Positions 29,500 to 40,011 of a stretch of 64,000 nt of DNA are shown one piece after another. Numbering within the stretch: position 1 is the first letter of the stretch; each line of letters starts with the position of its first letter. The position numbers were made by a program, and so were the translations under genes. The notes beneath the pieces are model-generated. The model ran no database searches and had not been told where the DNA came from. It saw only the letters and a list, made by a program, of their open reading frames with translations. The DNA is from Deinandra increscens subsp. villosa (lineage: Eukaryota > Streptophyta > Magnoliopsida > Asterales > Asteraceae), in NCBI GenBank assembly GCA_039602395.1, contig JBCNJP010000003.1:65710278-65774277 (forward strand). Direction: 5' to 3'.

Positions 29500-32400
29500 A
29501 TGGATTTGGCATTAAATAAGGTGTTAAATGCTCGGAACTTAGATCCGGCATCAATGGAGGCGGAGATTAATGCAATTAATGTGCCGGATATGAAGTCTGC
29601 TAATAATATTGCTACAGTTATTGAAGAGAATTCTGAGTTCTGGGATCCGATTAGATCTGAGTCTTCAATTGGCACCATCGGTAGTAATGATTCTGAAAGT
29701 AATGAGGTAACTGATATCTTAACTGTGTCTTCTAGTCCTAAGTTTGTGAGTAGTGGTGAGCGTGACTTGCAGGATGAGATGAGAGGAGCTAATGAGTCTG
29801 TAACTGGTCGATATGAGATTAGGAACCTCAAAATTGAGTACAGGGACCATGAATTGTAAATCTGACCTAAGGAGGCTGAGTTATTGGATCGGGATATAGC
29901 TAATAATAAGGATAACATGAAGAATGGTTTGGGTTCTATTTCAGCTTCGAGTGAAGAAGTTGATGAGGCTATGGATGATTTCTTTAAGTTTACAATTACA
30001 TATTCTGAGTTTATGAGGTTAATGGTTCAGTTTATTGTCCTGCATCAAGATGATATTGAATTTGCTGTTAGATAGCATGGTTATTTGAGCAGTATAAACA
30101 TGTTGAATGATGTTGCTAGGAAAATGGAGGGCAATTTTGAGATTTTCATTATGCCTATGGCTGCAAATTGTATTTCCATTGTTGGTAAGGAGTTTGAAAC
30201 TATTGTACCTGTTGAGTCTTGTTGGGTCAATAGGTATACTCACCTGAAATACAGCAAAATTTTATCTAGTGAATCTGAATTCTCTTGTGACTGTCTGTTT
30301 AAAGAGGATGACCCTGTTTTGGTAGCCCTCTTTAAGTTTTACTCTGCTATTGTTTTGAGGAAAATGGCAGCCACGGTTAAAAGGAGAATGGCATATACTG
30401 AAAAGCATTTGTTTGACCTTCAGAACAAATTTCTAGATGTGATTCCTATTAATTTCAAAGTTGGTAAAGATAAGAAGCTTAAGGAGTATGTTTCAAATGG
30501 TGGTGGCAAGAATTCAATTTACCTTGATGCTGTTTTGGGAAGAAGGATGGTCAGTTTATGCCAAACTAAATCTAAATTGGAAAGTCTGAATTCTACTTAT
30601 GATCTGATATCCTCTTCTCTTACTTGTGTTACCTTCAACTTGAGGAAATCTGATGTAAATCCTGATTCTAGTCCCCCAGCTCAGTTGGATTCTGATGTTA
30701 TCATGGTTCAAAATAGTATGGAGGAGGGTAATAATGATGATGTTGTTCCTATTCCTTTAATCAAATATGATCACGTTAGAAAGTTCAAGAAAAGCATGAA
30801 GGATATTATGGTTGAGCAACATAATAAACTTGCTAAGGCAAGGCAGTTTAAAAGGGACATGATTAAAAAAGTTAGGGCTGCTCCTGCTAATGATTCTAAA
30901 TGTGAGGCTTTCGAAAATCTTCCCACTGATGCTGCAGCTATTTTTGCTGCTAAGCATGCTCATGATGGGGATGGCTGGTTTTTTAAAAAAGCAACTTGCT
31001 AAGGAAGAGAAAGTGAGGAAAGAAAAGGTGCAGAAGAATGTGGAAAAGCAGTCTTATGCTAATGTTGTTTAGAGTGATGAGTTTGACCAGGAGTTGAAGG
31101 AAGTGAAATATATCCCACCTGCTATTCTCCCCAATGGTGAAAAAGTTATGATAATAAATCCTAAATTGATTGAACAGACAAGAAACGCTTATAAAAATCA
31201 TCTGTATGGGTATTTCATTGGTACAGTGTGCATGATTGGTTGGGTTAGATTTCGTATTTCCAAGATGTGGAAAACTTTTAGGATTGAAGAGGTCACCACT
31301 AATGGTCATGGTATTTTCTATTTCAATTTTAAGGATGAAAAGGGGCCTATGAATGTGCTGAAATCTGGCCCTTGGGCCATAAGAAGTATACCTCTATGTG
31401 TTCACAAATGGGAGGTAGGTATGGTTTTAGAGTGGGTTGAGCCCAAGGTTGTCCCTAATTGGGTTACATTCCATGGTAAGACTTTGGAGATATGGAATAT
31501 AGAAAGCATTTGCAGTATTGCTAGTTGTGTGGGTAAACCAATAATATTTGATAGCATAACTGCTGAAAAGTGTAGTAAAAAAGAGAATGCCAGTTTTGCT
31601 AGAGTTCTGATTGAAGTTCCAGTTCATGAAACTTATCCTAGTTCTGTCAAAGTTTTATACCCTGTGGATGAATATGGGATCCAAAAGAATATTGATTTAA
31701 GCATTGAGTTTTCAAAATTGCTAGTGAGTTGTCATCACTGCTTGGTCTATGGTCACTCATTTGATTCTTGTACGAATAGAATGTTAACAGAAGATGAGGT
31801 TTTGGATAGAGAAAAGGCTTCTAAAGGGGCTGAAGCAACATCTAAACCTCCTGTAAGTGGCCTGATGTTGCCCATGAGGGTTCTAGCCTCTAGCCTGTAG
31901 TAATGAATGATGCTCCTGGAAATGTTCCTGATGTTGTTCCTGCAAACACTAAACCTATGGCTACTAATGATCACCATAACTTAAGTCAAGCTGATGATAA
32001 CAAGGGTTTAAGGTCTAATAATAATGCTAGTAAGCCTGGTGTTGATGCTGATGGTTTTCACTTGGTTGTAAACAAGAGGAATTTCTGATACTAGGCAGTC
32101 TGACTTGAGGAATTCGGAGGAAAAGAGTGGGAATGGGAACAAGGGGCCTGCAGCCAATGTATCCACTAGTTCAGCAAAGAGATGCAATCAACAAGAGGGT
32201 CTAAATCTAAATAGTGGTCAAGTATCTTTTAGTAGAACATCATGACTAATTAAAAAAGGTTGGTGGTGTGAGCAACAATTTTGAGACTCCTAATGTTGCT
32301 AGTAAAGGGGATAGTAGTGAGGAGAAGAAGAAGGGTCAGAAAACTGGTAGCAGGAGCAATCAGGGGAATGACAAGTCAGGTAAGAATGGAAGATCACAGG

Positions 32401-32910
32401 ATGATAAAATTCTTATGGTAGGGTGTTTGTTACTAGGGGGGGGGGGGTAGCAGCATAATAAGAAGCCTATCTCTCCTGACAAGCCTGCCTGTTCCTTTGA
32501 AAATTTTTAATTCTTTCAATGTCCTGGAGGACATCACAACTGATATGACAAATGCTACTCAAAGTAACTCTATCTATCAGCCTAATAAGGAGTTTATTCC
32601 TGTCAACAAATTAAAAATTCTCACTATAGCTTTGAAAAGTTATTACAAAAGTCTGTCTAATGAAGAAAGGGATGAGGTAGTTGTTCATGTAAAAAATAAA
32701 ATTGTTCCACCTTTTGAAAGAAGAAGTGCTTGGAGTTTTGCACAACGAAAGTTATTTATGATTTTATGGAACAAGAATGGTTTTAAGGCTGGTATGTAAT
32801 GTATTTTGAAGGATGAGAGGAATGCTGAAGAAGTTTGTGATATGCAAGATGATTTAAATGAAAATGATGGGGATCAGGAGAATGAACTGAAGGTATTTGG
32901 GCCCCAAAGT
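29500..32910 (+). pseudogene. LINE A ORF1: DUF4283 plus zinc-knuckle protein, broken
   Basis: One frame runs from 29500 to about 31000 with stops at 29857-29859 and 30073-30075. A shift near a T/A run at about 30980 leads to the 31094-31900 frame. That frame holds DUF4283 (GYFIGTVCMIGWVRFRIS, then FYFNFKDEKG and SGPWAIRSIPLCVHKW) and a CCHC knuckle CHHCLVYGHSFDSC. Further frames to about 32800 are hydrophilic, with DADGFHLVVNKRNF typical of the ORF1 tail. A run of 12 G at 32436 disturbs the reading again. In active LINEs this protein binds element RNA and escorts it to the nucleus. The region before DUF4283 (about 500 codons) is unusually long and I recognise no domain in it. Confidence 0.8.
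32436..32447. repeat. Run of 12 G in LINE A ORF1
   Basis: TACTA is followed by 12 G and then TAGCAGC. The run is out of character with the AT-rich surroundings and breaks the reading frame. Slippage in the genome or a sequencing length error could both produce it. Confidence 0.9.
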
Positions 32911-32921
32911 GTTCCTTTGAA

Positions 32922-35900
32922 ATGAAGATTCTTGCTTGGAATGTGAGGGGCTTGAACAATCTTGATAGGATTGTTTTAGTCAAAAGAGTTTTGAGGGAGA
33001 ACGGTATTTGGGTTTATGGTTTTATTGAAACCAGCTTGGGTTCAAATAAAATTAAATCTGTCAGTCAACAAATTAATAATCAGTGGAGTTGGATTTCAAA
33101 TGTTAAATGCTGTAGGGAATGGGCTAGAATAATGATTGGGTCGGATTCATCCAAAGCTGATGTTCAGGTTATTGATATGAATGACCAGGTTGTGCATTAT
33201 GTTGTTAATTCTCTTGAGGGTAAGGAAAGCTTCCTTTGTTCCTTTGTTTATGGCCATATTACCCCTGTCAAAAGGAAATTGTTATGGCTTGATCTTGTTT
33301 GTCATAGTCAGCTTATTAGTGAGCTACCTTGGGTGTGTATGGGGGACTTTAATATCATTTTAGAACCTGCTGAATCTACCTTTGCTAATTCTAAGATGAA
33401 CTCTTCTATAGCTCAATTCAGGGATTACCTTCCTTCTTGTGGGTTAAGTGACTGTGGTTATCATGGGTTGAAATTTACTTGGACTAGCAAGCCAAAGCCT
33501 GGTAGTGGCATTCTTAAAAAATTGGATAGAGTGGTTTCTAATCAGAACTTCAGTTCCAATCTTGAAAAAGCTATAGTGGAGTTTTTGCCATTCTATACTT
33601 CTGATCATTCTCCCATGTTAATTAAATTTGATAATAGTTGTAAGCAGAAGGGAAAGGCTTTTAGGTTTTTTAATTTTTTAACCAGGAAGCCTGAATTTCA
33701 TGATATTATTGTTGAGGGTTGGAAAAAGAATTATGTGGGTTACAAAATGTTTGGGATGGTCTCTAAGTTAAAAGGTTTGAAGAAGCCTTTGAGGAGACAT
33801 TTATTTTTGTCATGGTAATCTATTTGCAAGGACTGAGAAAATCAAAATTGAATTGGAAAGAATTCAAAAGGAGATGGTGGATGATCCTTGGAATGGCTCT
33901 CTTTGGGATGAAGAATTTGTGTACTTGAATGCCTATAAAGATGCTTTGATTGATGAATACCATTTTAATAAACAACAGTCTAAAATAAATTGGTTGAGAG
34001 ATGGTGATAGCAATACAATTTTTTTTCATGCTGCTGTTAAGGAAAGAAAGAAAAGAAATAAGATCACCATGATTAAGGATGCTGTTGGTGAGGAATACTA
34101 TGGAGATCAAATTGGTGAAGCCTTTGTGAAGCACTTTAGTGATTTCTTAGGAAGGAAGGGATCAGCGGCTGAAATCTTTGATCCTGAATCTTTATTTGTT
34201 AATGTCATCCCTCCTGAAATGGCTGATGCTATGGTTGGTCCTGTCACCAAATCTGAGATTAAAGATGCTTTGATGGATATTGATGATGATAAAGCTCCAG
34301 GGCAAAAAATTTCAAAGCTGCCTGGGGAGTTGTAAAAGATGATGTTTGTGATGCTGTCATGGAGTTTTTTTAGTAGTGGGAAACTGTTAAAGGAGGTGAA
34401 TGCTACATCAATATCATTAGTTCCTATAGTTAGCAATCCTTCTTGTGTAACTGACTTTAGGCCTATTGCTTGTTGCAATGTTATATATAAATGTATTAGC
34501 AAACTTTTATGCAATAGGATTAAGGGTGTGCTGGGGATAATTTTGGATGAAAACCAAAGTGCATCCATTCTGGTAGACATATTAGTGATAATGTTCTCCT
34601 TGCTCAGGAACTTGTGAGACAATATAATAGGAAGACGGGGTGTGGAAAGGTTGCTTATAAGATTGATATCCAAAAGGCCTATGACACTGTGGATCTTGAT
34701 TTTATGAAAGCTATTGTGGGATATTTTGGGTTTCCTAGGACTATGGTTGGTTGGATTATGGAATGTTTGAGTACAGCTTCTTTCTCTATTAATTTTGATG
34801 GCCAGCAACATGGATTCTTTAAGGGTCTAAGAGGTTTGAGGCAGGGTGATCCTTTGTCACCATATCTTTTCACTCTGGTCATGGAGGTCTTGAACTTAAT
34901 GATTAAAAGAAATATCAGAAGTAACAAAGAATTTCAATATCACCGGAGATGTGAGAAACTTCAATTAACTCAATGTTTATACTGCCTGCTAATGTTTTGG
35001 ATGAAATTGAAGGAATGATGAGAAAGTTTTTGTAAGCTCATGAAACTAATGCCAGGGGTAAAATTAGAGTGAAATGGGACAATGTGTGCCAGAAATTGAA
35101 GAATGGACGGTTGGGTGATATCGCTTAAGGTTATGAATTCTGCTTTTGTTTCAAAACACATTTGGAACTTGGTTTCAGGCAGAAGTTCTATTTGGGCTAA
35201 GTGGGTCAGAACTTGTCTTGTGGAGGACATGAATTTTTGGACCATAAGGCCAAGAGATGGTTGTAGTTGGGCTTGGAGGAAAATACTTGACTGTAGGAAG
35301 CAAATCAGGATATATATGACGTTTGAGATTGGGAATGGGACTAAGGCTAGTACCTGGCATGATAGGTGGCATGAAATGGGGCCTTTGGATTTGTATATTT
35401 CAAAAAGAGACATTATAAGTAATGGGTTTAGAGATGATTCTACTGTTGCTGAAATTGTGGATGTTAATTGGTGGAAATGGCCTTTGGATTGGTTTGGTAA
35501 GTATCCTGTCCTTAATTCTATTCAGTGCCCTGAAATTAGGAATGGAGTGATGGATAAACTTTGGTGGATAAGCAAAGATGGTGATCTTGTGAATTTTAGC
35601 ACATCTGGATGCTATGATGATCTTTTGAGCCATTATCCGGAGGTGCATTGGACTGCTAGTGAGTGGTTTGCTCAAAGAATCCCAAGGCATTTTTTTTGTC
35701 TTGTGGATGGCTGTTCAGTATAAACTATTGACACAGATAGGCTGGATATGTGGAGCGGGATTGGGGATCGCAAATGTGCCTTTTGTAACTTACAACCTGA
35801 TAGCCATAACCATTTGTTTTTTGCTTGTAGTTTTTTCAGGTCAATTATGGAGAACATTTAAGCTTAAAGCTAGAATGATGGATGCTCCGAATGAACGGAA

Positions 35901-36150
35901 TGATACCAGGGAGTATTTAGGAAGTTTGCCTTTAAAAAAATCTATTTGGAATGTGATTAGAAAATTAACCATTGCTACTATTGTGTATTTTCTTTAGCAG
36001 GAAAGGAATTTTAGGTTGTTTCAAGAGAAGAGGAGGAATGTGGAGGTTGTGGAGCACTTAATTTCTGAATCTGTTAGGCTTAAGTTAAAAAGCACTGTAG
36101 TGAAGTATTCAGCCCAAGTTATGCATGCTGATGATGTATGGAAATTCTTG
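32922..36150 (+). pseudogene. LINE A ORF2: endonuclease, RT lacking its catalytic box, zf-RVT
   Basis: The ATG at 32922 opens MKILAWNVRGLNNLDRIV, the usual ORF2 start. The endonuclease is nearly complete to 33818, with MGDFNIIL, GLKFTWTSKPKPG, KKLDRVVSN and TSDHSPMLI. A frameshift near 33805 leads to the RT part (33853-35018), itself split near 34310 (after DKAPG) and 34614. It has KIDIQKAYDTVDLDF and GLRGLRQGDPLSPYLF. After EKLQLTQ the sequence jumps to the segment equivalent to LPANVLDEIEG. Compared with LINE C about 130 codons are missing, including the FADD catalytic box. The zf-RVT region follows from 35103 to about 35850 (CAFCNLQPDSHNHLFFAC), again frameshifted. The last part is cut by the junction with W. 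Confidence 0.92.
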
Positions 36151-38423
36151 GGTTGTAGCAATAATCCAGAAGGCTTTTGGTACTCGATCTTAACTCTTGA
36201 GCATGTTAAACACTTAGCCACATATCGCGCAATGTCGGCTTTCATATTCGGCCACCAATACAAGTTCTTCAAATCTTGGTACATTTTGTCCGATCCTGGG
36301 TGTACCGAATACCTTGACTTGTGAGCCTCGTCCATCACGAGCTCACGGAGATTCCCAAGTAAAGGAATCCAAATTCTGTCATTGTAATATCTGAGTCCGT
36401 CGGACTTAATTTCAGAGTTACCATCCACCCCTCGCAGTGCTTCAGCTGCGAAGTTTTCTTCTTTTAAAGCTTCTTGTTGGGCATCGCGGATTCGATCCGG
36501 CAGCCCCGTGTGAATGGTAAGTTGCAGCGCTCGTACTCGTCGAGGCTTTTCGTACTCCTTTCGGCTTAAAGCATCAGCTACAACATTGGCATTTCCCGGG
36601 TGATACTTAATTGCTAAGTCATAATCATTTAGTAGCTCGACCCACCTTCGTTGTCGCATGTTGAGGTTCTTTTGTTCAAAGATGTGTTGTAAGCTTTTGT
36701 GGTCGGTAAATATCGTGCACTTTGTTCCGTAGAGGTAATGCCTCCAAATCTTGAGTGCAAATACAACGGCTCCTAATTCCAGATCATGTGTTGTGTAATT
36801 CTTCTCATTAACCTTCAGTTGCCTGGACCCGTAGGCAATCACTTTGTCTCGTTGCATCAACACGCAACCGAGTCCTTGAATGGATGCATCGCAGTAAACC
36901 ACGAAGTCGTCAACCCCTTCGGGTAACGAGAGAATCGGAGCTGAACATAACATATCCTTAAGAGTTTGAAACGCGTGTTCTTCTTTTTCACCCCATCTAT
37001 ATTGCACTCCTTTGTGCGTTAAAGCCGTTAAGGGTTGAGCCAATTGCGAGAAACCCTTGATGAATCTTCGGTAATATCCGGCAAGTCCCAAAAACTGTCG
37101 GATTTCGGTCGGCGCTCTCGGGGTAGACCAATTCTTGATAGCTTCCACTTTAGCTGGGTCCACATGAATTCCATCCTGATTAACAATGTGTCCAAGAAAC
37201 TGGACTTCGCGAATCCAAAAGTCGCACTTTGAAAACTTGGCGTAAAGCTGTTCCTTGCGGAGTAATTCCAAGATAAGTCGTAGGTGATTCTCGTGTTCTT
37301 CCTTTGTCTTGGAGTAGATTAAAATATTGTCGATGAAAACTATCACAAACTGGTCGAGGTACGGCTTGCACACCCGATTCATCAGATCCATAAACACAGC
37401 AGGCGCATTAGTTAGCCCAAACGGCATAACTAAAAACTCGTAATGTCCATACCGAGTTCTGAAAGCAGTCTTGGGGATATCCTCATCACGAACACGAAGT
37501 TGGTGATATCCAGACCGTAGATCAATCTTTGAATAGTAGCTCGAACCTTGCAGTTGGTCGAAAAGATCGTCGATTCGAGGAAGTGGATACCGATTCTTGA
37601 TCGTAACCTTGTTAAGCTCTCGGTAGTCGATACACATTCGGAACGTTCCATCTTTCTTCTTAACAAACAATACAGGTGCTCCCCATGGAGATGAACTTGG
37701 ACGAATAAATCCTTTGTCGAGTAACTCTTGAAGTTGTGCGGAGAGTTCGTTGAGTTCGCTCACCGCCAAACGATACGGCGCGCGTGCAATCGGAGCCCCT
37801 CCGGGAGCTAAGTCGATTCCAAACTCGACTTGTCGAAGTGGAGGCAAACCAGGCAAATCATCAGGAAATACATCTTGGAAGTCGCGGACTATCGGGTAGT
37901 CGTTGATTCTGCGCTCGGGAAGTGTCGTGTCGGTGACGTTTGCAAGGATCGCGATGTGCCCTTTACGAAGGCACTTTTGAGCTTTAAGAAACGAAATAAT
38001 ACCGGTGACTGTTCCACCTTTTTCACCTTGAACTGTTAACACTTCACCTTCTTTGAGTGGGATACGAATCACCTTTTCTTGACATAAAATTTCAGCTCGG
38101 TTTTTAGATAACCAATCCATTCCTACTATGACATCAAAACTACCAATCGGGAAAGGCATAAGATCGATTCCTAACGTATGGCCAGCTAGTTCTAACTTAC
38201 AGTCTTTGACTATCTGAGTTGTATCATGAAGTTTACCATTTGCTAATTCTACCACATATTTAGCATCTAAGGCAATCGGTTTAGCATTAATTAGCCTAGC
38301 AAACTTAGTGGAAATAAAACTTCTTTCAGCACCAGAATCAAACAATACAGTAGCGAAGTAACCATTAAGCATAAATTTACCGTTAATCACGTTGGCGTCG
38401 TTGCGAGCTTCTCCTTGACCCAT
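36150..38423 (-). pseudogene. Element W pol: protease, RT, RNase H, integrase zinc finger; truncated, RT active site mutated
   Basis: A continuous frame of 800 codons starts at 38423, but its last 43 or so codons are antisense LINE A, so about 757 are Pol. Protease DSGAERSF is at about 29-36. The RT segment starts with SPWGAPVLFVKKKDGTFRMC and continues through PFGLTNAPAVF. The catalytic box reads FIDN at residues 363-366 where gypsy enzymes have FIDD; the codon at 37326-37328 is AAT, a one-base change from GAT in a CpG context. RNase H shows VYCDASIQGLG and TIFTDHKSL. The integrase HHCC finger shows HKSRYSVH and CLTC. The ORF start is arbitrary, because Gag and Pol were originally one polyprotein. 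The long intact frame suggests recent activity of the parent. Confidence 0.95.
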
Positions 38424-39473
38424 AACGAAGGCACGACCTCTACCATTCCCACCATTACCGTTCCCACCGTACCATTTCCGTTGCCCGGGTTTCCACCGTT
38501 GCCATTGTTACCATTCCCTTGTCTGCGCAATTGCGGGCAATCTTTCCTCATGTGGCCTTGCGCACCACATTCATAACAGCCACGGGCTCCACCATTGTTG
38601 TTGTTCTGATTGTTTCCTTGCCCGTTGCGGTTGTTTCCATTTCCCCTGTTGTTGTTATTTCCTCCTTGGTTCTGACCGTTGTTGTTTAACCTTTGCAAGT
38701 TGGTCCAGCAGTTGTTGGCCTCATGCCCCGGTTTCCCACATCTTCCACATTCCAGACCTTTCCACACGGATGGCTTGCTGCACGGTTGTTGGGTTGCTAG
38801 CTGTCACCAAGCTCTTGATTTGGGGTGCAAGACCCTCCAGATAACGCTCAATGCGTTTAAATTCAGCATCAACCATTGTTGGGCATAGTACCGCGTACTC
38901 GTGGTAACGCGCAGTGTATTCCTCAACTTCCGACCCAGACATCTTGGAGTTCAAAAACTCTCCTTCCAGTTTCTTGACTTGATCTCGAGGGCAATACTCC
39001 TCCATAACCAGCTCCTTAAACGCTTCCCATTCCATGTCATTAGCCGCATCTAACCCAATCATCTAAATCTCGGCATTCCACCAGGAGAGAGCAGCTCCCT
39101 CGAAGGTACCAGTCGCATATTTCACTTTGTTCTCAGCAGGGCAGTTGCACATAGAGAAGACCTTCTCAGACTTCTCGATCAACCTGAGGAGTCCTACCGC
39201 TCCTTCCTCGCCGGAAAACGTCATCGGCTTGCAGTCCATGAAGGACATAAACGTGCAGTGATGGAGGTTTCCTGATGCATAAATAGTTCGGGTTTTAAGT
39301 TGAAACAGGTCAAAATATAATCGCTTTGTGCCTTAACCGGCATAATAATTACCCTGCGCGGCGAATGCAGCTTGGGCGGCTGCCACTGCGGCTTGCACGT
39401 GTTCGTTTATCATAGCTTGCAGTTGTGCAGGTGTCAGGTTAATGTTGTTCCTTCCGTGTCCTCTTCCAGGCAT
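38424..39473 (-). pseudogene. Element W gag, broken
   Basis: The start ATG at 39473 gives MPGRGHGRNNINLTPAQLQA and closes at the TAA 39333-39335. The capsid part resumes with FMDCKPMTFSGEEGAVGLL near 39230 and is interrupted by a TAG after WWNAEI at about 39061. It continues as GLDAANDMEWEAFKELVMEE and FLNSKMSGSEVEEYTARYHE (retrotransposon Gag domain). A shift near 38760 precedes two zinc knuckles, CGRCGKPGHEANNC and CYECGAQGHMRKDC, separated by an Asn/Gly-rich linker. Another shift near 38470 separates gag from pol. Gag forms the cytoplasmic particle and packages RNA; this copy cannot make it. Confidence 0.9.
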
Positions 39474-39796
39474 TTTCTGGACAGTTAAAGTAGCCAGTGT
39501 TCAGTCACAGTTATACTCTATACATATCCCATATTATGTATATTAACAATTTCCCCGTTATCCCACTATTAGTCCAGAAAAATTTTCGTGCAAAATCGAA
39601 GCGTCGTCGGAGAACGTCGTAAGTCGTAAGTACTATCGTCGAAAGTCGGCTTTCCCATAAAAGTCACCGTCGGCGTAGTCATCGTAGTAGAAATCAGGAC
39701 GTAGCGTGTAGCATCGTTTCGTTGTCGCTTTCCCCCGGAATAGTGTGCGTATTAGCGTTCGCATTTCGTATTCGTGTGTATATATTTTATAATTTT

Positions 39797-39846
<50 letters not shown>

Positions 39847-39995
39847 GAAGTATTTACTTACACAGCAGAGCGAGTATCCCAGGTTGGCACGTAAAAATTT
39901 TGTTTTGAGAATTTGTTTGTTCGTTTGTAACTAAGGTTTCAAGTTGCAGTTTCCAAATCGTTTTTCAAAAATGATTCCAGTTCTCTGCAACTTAT
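39474..39995 (-). other. Element W leader between primer site and gag
   Basis: About 520 bases with no gene. It contains the (AT)20 microsatellite and a segment rich in CGTCG / GTCGTAAGT phrases (39600-39700). Confidence 0.6.
39801..39841. repeat. (AT)20 microsatellite
   Basis: Uninterrupted AT repeat inside the leader of element W. The open frame across it encodes only an Ile/Tyr run. Confidence 0.97.
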
Positions 39996-40011
39996 GGCTT
40001 TGATACCAATC
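39996..40011 (-). promoter_or_regulatory. Primer binding site of element W
   Basis: On the minus strand GATTGGTATCAAAGCC follows the LTR end GGTGTGACA. It differs from the methionine primer sites of Y and Z by one base (AAAGCC instead of AGAGCC). Confidence 0.85.

Larger units (their letters stand above)
29426..36150 (+). mobile_element. LINE A (plant L1 type), body after the Z insertion
   Basis: This holds ORF1 then ORF2 in plus orientation, with the leader on the far side of element Z (about 18715-18920). The element is broken by several stops, frameshifts and internal deletions. It ends abruptly at about 36148-36155, where it joins the antisense pol gene of gypsy W inside the last codons of ORF2. 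No 3' UTR or poly-A tail is present. It is present once in this window; its counterpart in copy 2 would lie beyond 64000. Confidence 0.9.

Noticed and set aside
36021..36150. Last 43 codons of the 800-codon frame in element W
   Set aside because: They are antisense LINE A sequence past the junction and not part of the integrase.
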